A stretch of 64,000 bases of DNA from Syncephalis fuscata (Eukaryota; Zoopagomycota; Zoopagomycetes; Zoopagales; Piptocephalidaceae). The position numbers and the translations under genes were made by a program. The DNA is taken from positions 186,001 through 250,000 of the forward strand of contig JAHLTZ010000014.1 of assembly GCA_025786725.1 (NCBI GenBank), given 5' to 3'. Each line of letters starts with the position of its first letter. Within the stretch, counting starts at the first letter, position 1. Below the pieces are notes generated by a model. It had not been told where the DNA came from, did not search any database, and was given only the letters and a program-made list of their open reading frames with translations. Positions 51,581 through 60,559 of the stretch are shown piece by piece.

Positions 51581-52446
51581 TTATTATGATTTGGTGCTAA
51601 ATGACTACATTTGACAACATTCGCGTAATTGAATTAAATATTTGTTCTATTGTGCATGATGATGGGTGGTGAGTGGCATCAAAGTGTAAAATACTCATCA
51701 TTGTAGATTCATTATTCACTATGCATATATCCACTATTTACTTACATCATTTCCATTCTATTCTATACTAATATATATCATTCTACGATATACTAGACAC
51801 ATTTTGTTTATTAAACTCCATTCATTCCCCTTATTGCGTTATGTGTACTATACCTTCAACACCACTTATCGTACTCTTTTCATTGTAGATTTATTCTATT
51901 TTATACCATTTTATACTCGCATAGTCTTCCTCTATCCAAAATCATCTTTATTTTTATTCTAGCTTTATTACTAACAAAGGTCGACTAATTCCGCTCATTG
52001 ATCATGCATATACGCTCAATAACTTTAACACGGCTAATCGTCATTGCACATCGTATATTCTTTATATTGTATATTATTTTATTGTCTAGTAAATACGCGC
52101 TATCTATTGCAATTGTCCGTTTGGCTCTAGTACTATTTTAATAAACCTTAGCTTATCCACCTCATTCATTTAGCAAGTTATATGTAATTGAAACCTATAA
52201 TAATAGAATGTGTCTAGTATATCATATAATGATATATGGTAGTATGTGATAGAATAGGAATGGTACAGGTAAATAGAGGATATATACTGAATATATGCAT
52301 ACTAGATAATCAATCTACAATGATGAGTATTTTGGACTCTGACATCATTCGCCACCTATCATCATATTCAATTAGAAAGAATATCTAGCTCAATTACGCG
52401 ACTATTATTAGATTAGTTATTTGACCATCAAATTGTATTGAATATT
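51581..52446. mobile_element. Fold-back element with ~160-bp inverted arms
   Basis: The left arm (51581-51740) and right arm (~52276-52446) are inverted copies: CGCGTAATTGA, ATGATGAT-GGTGG-GA, AAAATACTCATCATTGTAGA and TATGCATATAT match on opposite strands. The interior (~0.5 kb) has no open frame, so this is a non-autonomous element. Pieces of the same family lie at 11.8, 15.4 and 33.9-34.3 kb. Target-site duplications were not identified with confidence. Confidence 0.75.
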
Positions 52447-52579
52447 TATTAAATTGTTTATAAACAATAAATTGTATAATAAAGTTAAATGATACAGACC
52501 ATTTTATTCAAAGAAATAAATAACAGAATCTATATGCTTTTAAAAGCGATATATATATATAATAATAATAAATACAAAG

Positions 52580-52995
52580 TAATAATCAATAACACGCTTT
52601 TATTACGTTAGCGTCAATATATAACTGTTGGTGATTGCGTAGTCGACCACATTGCGACTTATGTGGTAGTAATCCATGACGGCAACGAATATTGGCATCG
52701 TTTGCGCCTATAAACATGACATCACAATTGCAGTTTCAGCCGTAGTTGTACGCTGCAGTTGATAAATCAAACTAAGGCCATTTTCTGGTCGTACATTATA
52801 CTCCCGTTCGCCTAATTCAGCATTTAATGCAAGCACAGCGGCTCGTTTTCCCCGTCAACAAGGCAAATTAAAGCAAGCAATGTCAAAGGCAATTTGTGAA
52901 ATCAAATGGCACTATTGTGAAGGGAACCGGTTCCATATTGCAGAGTAGTAAGAAAATAGGAAAGGAAGAAAAGACGCTATTATGAACATTTCACT
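52580..52995 (-). pseudogene. Probable broken gene fragment, Cys-containing product
   Basis: Read on the minus strand, protein-like segments follow each other but need breaks to join: CHLISQIAFDIACFNLPC, a TGA, RGKRAAVLALNAELGEREYN with VRPENGLSLIYQLQRTTTAE, a one-base shift, then CNCDVMFIGANDANIRC and RHGLLPHKSQCGRLRNHQQL to a TGA near 52580. No family recognised. A degenerate gene is the simplest reading. A live gene with unusual splicing or with missing bases, as elsewhere in this window, is the alternative. Confidence 0.35.
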
Positions 52996-53817
52996 AAACT
53001 ATAATTGCGTTATTTAGTTATTATGGGTTGCTTAAGGCCCATAGGTCTTGGTGCTTGCATTACCATGTAATGTTGTTTTCGGCTTTATTTTTCAAACTAA
53101 ACAATTAATGTTAGTATATACAAGTATTATACCATTATCATGATGATATTTGTATTATTCGTATTATTAATGCTAGTACTATCGTTTTTTGCTTCTCTTT
53201 TAATTTACTATAACAATTATGATGATAGTCGATAGCATGCTATTTCAGTGTAACGCTGAATACCTAGTGGCCATTATAATGTTAAGATATCGACGCAAAA
53301 CACGGTGTCAAAACGATAGGTTAGCTATGCTCCTTATTAAGAAATCACATTCTAGTTAAAGAGTACGTATTCATTCTAATCGATGGTATAGTGCGCTATG
53401 AAGCATTGTTGTAAATTCATGCCAGATAAAACAGGCGATAATGCACTCCGTTGGCCCGGGCCATTCTTACGATGAGTTCTTTTAGTTAATATAGTTTGGA
53501 AGTAAGTTTGGCCGATAAATTTAGATATAATACAAAGCAGAAAGGCTGTAGGAAACAATGTTACAAGCAGTAAGAACATCATGAAACATTGTGTCCAAAG
53601 ACAGTCATATATTTGTACCTCGTACAAATACGCAAAAGATGGTCCATATGGACAGTTAAGGCGGATTTTTACAAATACGAGTAGTTTAAATAGTGCGGTA
53701 TATTTGTAAACTAGGAGTCTTTATATCATCAAATCATCGTTTCAACAACAGCGACCATTCCTCCTTATTCTGCAATACGCGCATACTCAACTGTTTCTTT
53801 ACGACTGTCAGGATACA
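52996..53817. other. Spacer upstream of LPMO-like gene 1
   Basis: AT-rich with a TATA-like TTTATATC about 100 bp before the LPMO-like start. A hydrophobic 83-codon open frame on the minus strand (53376-53627) has no recognisable family and is probably not a gene. Confidence 0.45.
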
Positions 53818-54695
53818 ATGTACTCACTACCAAAAACATTGGCTATTTGTCAAGTGGCTGCCATCCTGGTGATGGCCGCCGTAAAGGGAAGCATGGCACA
53901 CTCCTGGCTTGAGTGTACCAACATAGATCAAAGTGGTAAAAAATGCGATGGTTTCCAGCGCGGTTGGAGTCCCAGTCACGTTGATACCGATATGACTTAT
54001 CGTATTCTCGATCGTAAAAACGAACCTGCTTGTTTCCCTGGTCGACAGGATTCAAGCTCAAAATACACGCCTGGATTCCGATGGCCCATGCCCGTCCTGG
54101 CGAAACACTAACCTTTACTTATCTTGAAAACGGCCATGTTACTAAGGATAAATTACCAGACCGGCCAAATCCCAAGACATACACAATCCATTGGTCGTCA
54201 GCAGCAAACACCGATAGTATTAAGATGCGTTCTGATCTGTCGGAAAGCAACCAGCTCGGTCCCGTGCATCAGTTTGACGATGGCCAATGCTCCGAGGATG
54301 GCTCGATGGGCCGTGCTGCACGCCCATGCCGCGGTAGCTTTACCATTCCAAGTAATGCAGCACCCGGCCGGCACCAGTTCGTTTGGTGGTGGAAGTTTGA
54401 TAAGGCAGCGCCCGAGGAATATACTGCCTGTTTTGACGTTATGGTTTCGGGTAGCGATACACCTTCAAGTCCAGAACCTAGTCCAGAACCTAGTCCAGAG
54501 CCACGGCCCAATCCGCCATCATCACCATCTCCACCACCATCAAGCGACAACAAATGCGCTGGCCAGACCTACGACAAGAATGCATACGTGTGCGACAACG
54601 ATCAGCTATGCACTATCGACAACCGTGCTTGCGGTAAAGCCTGCTATTCACCATCCCAGTACAAGTGTGTTGACGGACAGTTGCGTAGTCTCTAA
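53818..54695 (+). CDS. LPMO-like secreted protein 1, with a one-base frame break
   Basis: Signal peptide (MYSLPKTLAICQVAAILVMA...) ends before HSWLECTN, so the mature protein would start with His, the first arm of a copper histidine brace as in lytic polysaccharide monooxygenases. The second His lies in GRHQFVWWWKFD and the axial region in EEYTACFDV. After ~210 residues comes a repeated PEPS/Pro linker (SPEPSPEPSPEP) and a Cys-rich C-terminal module (CAGQTYDKNAYVCDN, CGKACYSPSQYKC) resembling CBM52-type modules. At 54078 the frame breaks: GGATTCCGATGG lacks one C relative to the paralogue's FPMANARPG, which restores GFPMAHARPGETLTF. The gene is either a recent pseudogene or intact in the real transcript. 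The CAZy family is not assigned. Confidence 0.75.
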
Positions 54696-55395
54696 TTGTA
54701 TGTGCCGTCAGTCAGTTTAAATTAATTATTTTGCAGGACAAAATAAACTATAAATAATAATAACTTATTCTTGGTTATAAATGGTTTTACTAGATTTTGT
54801 ATTTTTTTATTAACTTACTATGCAGCTATTGGTATGTTTTATAATAACCCATCATTACAATTATTTGAAATGTGTAAAAATGTTAAGTTTTGATTATTGT
54901 AGCAATAATAGACATATCATTATATAGCTAATAGCTGCAATAATGGTTGTAAATACAGTTTCATATTTTAATCATATTGGCATATCCATTTAACATGAGT
55001 TGCTTTGATAATAAAATAGGCTGTTATCTAGAAATATTGTAGGCAGACAACTTTCTATTGCTCTATTATTAGTTATGTTTACTATATAATTATAACTTTC
55101 TTCAATATCGATATCAATATCGGTTTCTAGTTTCATTCTCATTCTTATTACTTTTATATAAATTATCTAGTTTATTATATTTGAATTGTAATAGTTAATA
55201 CGTGATATTCTTAGCGTTAAATCAAATATTATTAAACATCAAAACTAACGATATAGGATAGCATCATAATAATGTGTTGTTTGGTCATCCAAATTGCAAT
55301 CTCTAAAATCAAAGTTGCAACAGTGCTATGTGAAATAAATAGTTAAAATAGTAAATATTTATTTATAATCCATACGATTCCAATTGTTTGCTTCA
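54696..55395. other. Convergent spacer between LPMO-like genes 1 and 2
   Basis: About 700 bp of AT-rich sequence between convergent stops. An AATAAA-type signal follows gene 1 (~54740). No coding pattern seen. Confidence 0.55.
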
Positions 55396-56376
55396 TTAGC
55401 AGCTATGTATTAGCTGAACAAGCTGATTGTTTGGGCAACATTTATATTGCTTTGGAGAATAACAAGCAGTGCCGCATGCTTTGGTACTCAACGGACACAG
55501 CTGGTTATTGTCGCAAACATAAAGTGAAGGATTGTATGGTTGGCCTTTGCAGGAAAGAATACCACTTGTATTGCTGGCAATTGGACGGCTGGTTGTAGCT
55601 GGCGAAGAGCTTTTGGCTGACGAGCTATTGCTTAAATCTTTACTATCCAGAGCAACATTACTGCCAACGGTGCTTTCGGGTATTGCGGCGTTCACCGTTG
55701 CCTCAGGATTGCTACCATCAAGGATCATAACATCAAAACAGGCGGTATACTCTTCTGGGCCCGCCTTATCAAATTTCCACCACCAAACAAACTGGTGCCG
55801 GCCAGGTGTAGCACTGCTTGGAATGGTGAAACTGCCGCGACATGGACGTTTAACACGGCCTGGTTGAAGACCGTCCTCGGAACATTGGCCATCATCAAAT
55901 GGTAGAGCTGGACCGAGTTGGTTTTGTGCTGTCATATCCGACATCATTTTAATTGTGTCTTGATTTGCTGCTGACGACCAATGGATCGTGTATGTCTTGG
56001 GATTTGGCTGGTCTGGCAATTTATCCTTTGTGACATGGCCATTTTCAAGATAAGTCAAGGTTAGTGTTTGGCCGGGACGAGCATTGGCCATTGGAAATGC
56101 AGGCGCGTATTGTGTGCTTGAATCCTGTCGACCAGGGAAACAAGCAGGGACGTTTTGTCGATTGAGTATCCGGTAAGTCATATCGACGTCAATATGATTG
56201 GGGCTCCAGCCACGTTGGTAGCCATTGCACTGATTTGTGCTAATCGAATAATTGGTGCATTCAAGCCAGGAATGCGCGCCAACACTAGGCCATTGCTGGG
56301 CGAGTACAATGAAAGCGGCTAGCGCTATTGTACCAGCATTACGTTTAACACTAATATTATTTAAATAGATATTCAT
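55396..56376 (-). CDS. LPMO-like secreted protein 2 with Cys-rich C-terminal module
   Basis: Intact single-exon paralogue of gene 1, 326 residues from the preferred ATG at 56376 (MNIYLNNISVKRN...); an upstream in-frame ATG exists at 56418. The signal region ends QQWPSVGA before HSWLECTNYS. The mature N-terminal His, GRHQFVWWWKFD and EEYTACFDV give a likely copper site. A Ser-rich linker (SSAKSSSPATTS) leads to a module with eight Cys (CKGQPYNPSLYVCDNNQLCP, CGTACYSPKQYKCC) resembling fungal CBM52-type binding modules. Expected role: oxidative cleavage of, or binding to, an extracellular polysaccharide. This is inferred from architecture; the substrate is unknown. Confidence 0.82.
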   Translation of the reverse strand: MNIYLNNISVKRNAGTIALAAFIVLAQQWPSVGAHSWLECTNYSISTNQCNGYQRGWSPNHIDVDMTYRILNRQNVPACFPGRQDSSTQYAPAFPMANARPGQTLTLTYLENGHVTKDKLPDQPNPKTYTIHWSSAANQDTIKMMSDMTAQNQLGPALPFDDGQCSEDGLQPGRVKRPCRGSFTIPSSATPGRHQFVWWWKFDKAGPEEYTACFDVMILDGSNPEATVNAAIPESTVGSNVALDSKDLSNSSSAKSSSPATTSRPIASNTSGILSCKGQPYNPSLYVCDNNQLCPLSTKACGTACYSPKQYKCCPNNQLVQLIHSC

Positions 56377-56844
56377 AATGACCGTATTTAGTATGAATTC
56401 AGAATAATACGCAAACAATGGTTGCTTGCATTCAAAATAGGTGCGCTACACTTAGTTGACGAATACAGGAGGTGATAGATTATAAAATGGCAGCAGGGTA
56501 TTCAAAAAGGCCAAGACTTTAGTTATAACCATGACATTGCAATTGAAAAAGGATGTTGCCATGTGAACTTGGAGTGGAAAAGCAAGTAAAACAATTTTCA
56601 TGTGTATTTTCAATAATAGTCGTTGTTCTAGACTCCATTCGGCAGCCAGAAATTGCTAAATATGAATTAAAAGACAAGTTCCCATAGCTTGTTATCCGCA
56701 GTAATATAATGTAAAAATCCTTAGTTGTGAAATAATTTGCATTTAAAATCCGCACGTAAAACTGCCACACAATAAACAAATTAACTGCTTAATAATTTAT
56801 TCCATTTACGGATAAGCACAATGCCTGACCGGCTAAAAACAGTC
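56377..56844. other. Spacer between LPMO-like genes 2 and 3
   Basis: Carries the promoter of gene 2 (TATA-like TTTTATAATC on the minus strand near 56480). A hydrophobic open frame on the minus strand at 56519-56779 has no family signature and is not called. Confidence 0.5.
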
Positions 56845-57666
56845 TTAATTAACGTGTTGCTGAGGAGCAATCGTGCCAGCCGCGACTTGATCACGAACTT
56901 GTTTGGGATAGTTGTACTGCGATGCATAGTCGAACCAATCGTTGCCATAGCCAGGATTGAATAGTGGCTTGTTACCAAGCCAGCGCGAAGCCTCGTTGGG
57001 TGGTAGCGCATCTCCTTGTTTCTCACCTGGAGAAAGTACATTGACGTCGAAACAGGATGTATACTCTTCTTTGCCGTTAGTTTTGGCAAATTTCCACCAC
57101 CATACGACTTGGTGTCGTCCAGGTGCGGCGTCTTTTGGGATTGTTAGCCGACCCCAACATGGTCGTTTCACGCGACCAGCCGTTGTTCCTAAATCGGCAC
57201 AACCACCATCATCAAACTTAATCTCACGGCCAAGTTGGTTATTCTGGCTAAGATCAGCACGTGTCTTTATCGTATCGATATTTGTCGCAGTCGACCAATG
57301 TACTGAGTAAGTGCCTGGATTCGGTGTGGGCAGATCAGCTACAGCATGGTTGCGCTCCATGTAGGTAAAAGTGATAGTTTGACCAGGAAATGCTCGTGCC
57401 ATAGGAAAACTGGGATTATCCGCTGCACGTTGCTGGTGGTTAGGAAAGCATGCTGGTGCTTTAGGATCACTTTGGCCTTTAAGACGCCAGGTCATTAGCG
57501 CATCGCGATGCTGCGCGTCCCAGCCGCGCTGCCAGCCATGGCATTGTCCATTACGAAAATCAGTGCACTCAAGCCAGGAATGCGCCTTGGCTGGGTGGAC
57601 GTCCGTAAGTAAAACACCAGCTGCGACTATAATAGCCGCTGTAAGGGATGTAAGTTGCAAAATCAT
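56845..57666 (-). CDS. LPMO-like secreted protein 3, catalytic-type domain only
   Basis: Intact single exon, 273 residues. Signal peptide MILQLTSLTAAIIVAAGVLL... ends PAKA before HSWLECTDFR. The core matches paralogues 1 and 2 (CHGWQRGW, CFPNHQQR, FPMARAFPGQTITFTY, PGTYSVHWST, CWGRLTIP, GRHQVVWWWKF, EEYTSCFDV), so both brace His and the axial position are kept. It lacks the linker and Cys-rich binding module and ends in a polar tail (GNDWFDYASQYNYPKQV). It is same-strand with gene 2, downstream of its start, so the trio probably arose by local duplication plus one inversion. Confidence 0.82.
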   Translation of the reverse strand: MILQLTSLTAAIIVAAGVLLTDVHPAKAHSWLECTDFRNGQCHGWQRGWDAQHRDALMTWRLKGQSDPKAPACFPNHQQRAADNPSFPMARAFPGQTITFTYMERNHAVADLPTPNPGTYSVHWSTATNIDTIKTRADLSQNNQLGREIKFDDGGCADLGTTAGRVKRPCWGRLTIPKDAAPGRHQVVWWWKFAKTNGKEEYTSCFDVNVLSPGEKQGDALPPNEASRWLGNKPLFNPGYGNDWFDYASQYNYPKQVRDQVAAGTIAPQQHVN

Positions 57667-58139
57667 GGTTAGTTGCTAGTTAGTTTAGGATAATGAAATA
57701 AAAATGAATTTAAGATAATTTGCAGGCTTTATCTGTGAAAATGGGTGCTTTAAATATTTAATCCGCTTTTTTCTAAGGCGCTCTTCTCATACCTATTACC
57801 GCTTGTGCGATATAGTTTTTTCAAATGCACAACGGTTAAATCGTAGTCACTTTTACTTTGCTATCATTTACGTTAAAAGGTATAGTTTACTAAAACAGTG
57901 TTCGAGGTATGGTGTGTTTTAAAACATCTTTTTCCGTTTTTTTTTGAAACAGCAGTCTTTTAATCATAATACTGCCTTGAATGGTAGTGATACAAACTGC
58001 TTTACTAGTTAAATGGTAAATGTTGCTTTGTTCTACACTATAAATACTTTAAACATGGCTTATTTGCAATTAAGCTTATTAATATTCGGTTCAGTGTATA
58101 TACGTTGTTACTATTTCACCAGTATAATTGTGGTGTAAG
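57667..58139. other. Intergenic, no gene seen
   Basis: Upstream region of LPMO-like gene 3 running into the retrotransposon's left end. T-rich tracts are present (for example 57935-57945). I see no coding pattern. Confidence 0.5.
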
Positions 58140-58770
58140 TTGCGTTATTTACCATATTTGGTAGAAAACTTAATTAGCAATAACTTCATCACGTGACTAT
58201 TCCCATTTCTGGTAATAGTCAGGGTCCTAGTAAAAGATGGCCATTCTTTCGGTTAAGACACGACGATCCCAACACTACAATCGTTTCTAACTCTTGGCAA
58301 GAAACACAGCGCCTATAAATACTTGCAATTCACGGCTCCATACTACTTATTACAGTAAAAACTAGCCCCATATTGCCGGAAGAAGAAATTGAACAGACAA
58401 GTTGTTCAAGTTCTTCCTTCATAATATCCAAGACCATTTGCTATAAAATGGCAGCCATATTTTTAATCTTAATAAAAATTATCTTATCTTGGTTTAAATT
58501 CTTTTTTATTTTATTTGAATTTTGAACCTTTTGATCATTTCAGTCTTGCAGTGATTGCTAGACTGAACTGATCCTTTTATCTAAGCTAACAATATTCTAG
58601 TCATTTATTCTACTTCTGTAGAAATTATTAATTAAAGGTTGACAATCTTTATTAATAAAAACAATTAAGTAAGTCTTATATAACATTAATTACTAACATT
58701 ATAGGTCACTCAAGACCAAGCATAATATTAGTAATCTGCTTATTATTCTACTCTTAGTGGAATAGTAACA

Positions 58771-58790
58771 TTTGGCGAGCACACCAGGAC
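58771..58790 (+). other. Candidate primer binding site
   Basis: TTTGGCGAGCACACCAGGAC directly follows the presumed LTR end ...ACA. The TGG after the LTR is expected for pairing with a tRNA CCA end. The priming tRNA was not identified. Confidence 0.45.
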
Positions 58791-58852
58791 TGGTAAAACA
58801 AGTCTATCGACCCCGAAAGATCTCCTGGTACTACAAGAACAGATATGGTACG

Positions 58853-60559
58853 ATGGATGGCCCAAATAAAGACGCATTAAAAAGGCCACCGCTTGGACCA
58901 CCCAAACGCAAGACAATGCAAGAATACAAGAATACACTTGATCTTACTGTTAGCCAACTAATCGACGGTAACGCCGATGAAGTATACAACCTAGCTTTTA
59001 TAAAAGACGGCCCAAGAGAACTAGAAACACTCTGCAGCAGAATATTATTATTCATGCAAAATATGAGTTCCACAAGCAGCCTAGACGAGTTAATCCTAGC
59101 ATGGAGCTCTATAATCGCATCCATGTGCGAAGGAGGCGACCAGGCAGACATGGGACGATTCGTCCTATCACTAGCTCATTTCTTAGGACAAATGGCAGCA
59201 GATCTAGGAAGAGACGGAATCAAGGATATGGTAGCGGACGGAATGGAGCAGAAGAAAAGAGAACCAATATTTATTGAAGATGTAGATAGACAACTGCATC
59301 TAATTATTAAAGGTAGGAAAGAAAAGCAGCCAACTACTAACTTCAATAGAGACTACGGTCCAAGACCACATATTAACACACAGCCCATACTTCCTGACCC
59401 AAGAAGTGTACTGAATCGCCATATCAATTCACCACCCATGTCAACAAGAAGAGAGGAATATACCTACCAGCAAGCGCAAACAAGATTTAATAATCAAGAG
59501 TATGACCATCGCGCATTAATGTCAAACTATCGAAACTACACTAAAGTAGATAGTAATATTTTGCCATTTGAGGGAACAGTTCAAAACGAAGACCCAATTT
59601 TATGGCTAGTACAGTTTGAACGAGGCGCTAGAAGACACGGATGGACAGATCACGATAAATTAATACAAGTATCGTCATATCTAGAAGGACCTGCACTACA
59701 ATGGTTCGATCACGCACAAGAATATATCCACGAATGGAAAGATGGTAACGATTTACAAAGATATACTAACAACTCATTTTATGGCCAATTTCATACTAAC
59801 TTCGTCACTGCTAACATGAAGTATTTATGGCAACAGCTATATCAAAATTGTAAATTCGTAAGAAAAGATACGACGATAACATTTGCTAACAGATTACGCG
59901 AGTTACACAAACGATGTGAACATTACGCACCTACATCCGAAGCTAACTTAATCATGCATTACAAACAGAACTTACCTGCTGAAATACGCGAAAAATTGTT
60001 AAGCCGTTTAGATGTTATGGATATGGAATACCAGATTCAACAATATAGTTTTGATTCAATTGTTAGAATTGCACAAAGAGTTGAGCTATTTTACATTGAT
60101 GCTTATGGTAGTCTACCATATGAATACTCTTGTGATCAAGTTGAAAAATCACCATTTAATCGTAATAGTGTGGTATCAATTTACATGCAACCATGGGTAT
60201 ACGAATCGCTAAAGAAAACGCGATATGCATCACAACCAATGATGGTCACTAATCGACAAATAGCTCCGCGGTATGGCAACAACGACGGTCGCATGAAAGC
60301 ACCGACACCAAAGAACGACGGCATAACAACAACAACATCAGAACAGAAGAAGCCAACGTGTTATAAATGCAATACTGTCGGACATTTTGCCAACAAATGC
60401 CCACAGAAATTCAACAAGAAAGAAATAACAGCTAATGTAGCCACTACGGAACAGCATGATGAAGAATACGAAGACGAAGAACATGATGAACAAGAATATC
60501 AAGAAGAAGAAGACCCAGTTTACATCCAACATTGCAACACGGATTTTTGTCTGGCGTAA
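58853..60559 (+). CDS. Retrotransposon Gag
   Basis: 568 residues from the ATG at 58853; the frame stays open upstream to 58772 but without ATG. The central part (NEDPILWLVQFERGARRHGW, YLEGPALQWFDHA, ELHKRCEHYAPTSE) is the retrotransposon Gag capsid-type helical region of Ty3/gypsy elements. A CCHC zinc knuckle (CYKCNTVGHFANKC) follows, then a very acidic tail (EEYEDEEHDEQEYQEEEDPV). It forms the particle that packages element RNA. It ends 28 nt inside the next frame, in the -1 relation. Confidence 0.88.
   Translation: MDGPNKDALKRPPLGPPKRKTMQEYKNTLDLTVSQLIDGNADEVYNLAFIKDGPRELETLCSRILLFMQNMSSTSSLDELILAWSSIIASMCEGGDQADMGRFVLSLAHFLGQMAADLGRDGIKDMVADGMEQKKREPIFIEDVDRQLHLIIKGRKEKQPTTNFNRDYGPRPHINTQPILPDPRSVLNRHINSPPMSTRREEYTYQQAQTRFNNQEYDHRALMSNYRNYTKVDSNILPFEGTVQNEDPILWLVQFERGARRHGWTDHDKLIQVSSYLEGPALQWFDHAQEYIHEWKDGNDLQRYTNNSFYGQFHTNFVTANMKYLWQQLYQNCKFVRKDTTITFANRLRELHKRCEHYAPTSEANLIMHYKQNLPAEIREKLLSRLDVMDMEYQIQQYSFDSIVRIAQRVELFYIDAYGSLPYEYSCDQVEKSPFNRNSVVSIYMQPWVYESLKKTRYASQPMMVTNRQIAPRYGNNDGRMKAPTPKNDGITTTTSEQKKPTCYKCNTVGHFANKCPQKFNKKEITANVATTEQHDEEYEDEEHDEQEYQEEEDPVYIQHCNTDFCLA

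Noticed and set aside
53376-53627. 83-codon minus-strand frame upstream of LPMO-like 1
   Set aside because: Hydrophobic AT-driven composition, no acceptor, donor or family signature.
58772-58852. Gag starting at TTG 58772
   Set aside because: TTG is not a usual eukaryotic start and overlaps the presumed primer binding site; the first ATG is 58853.
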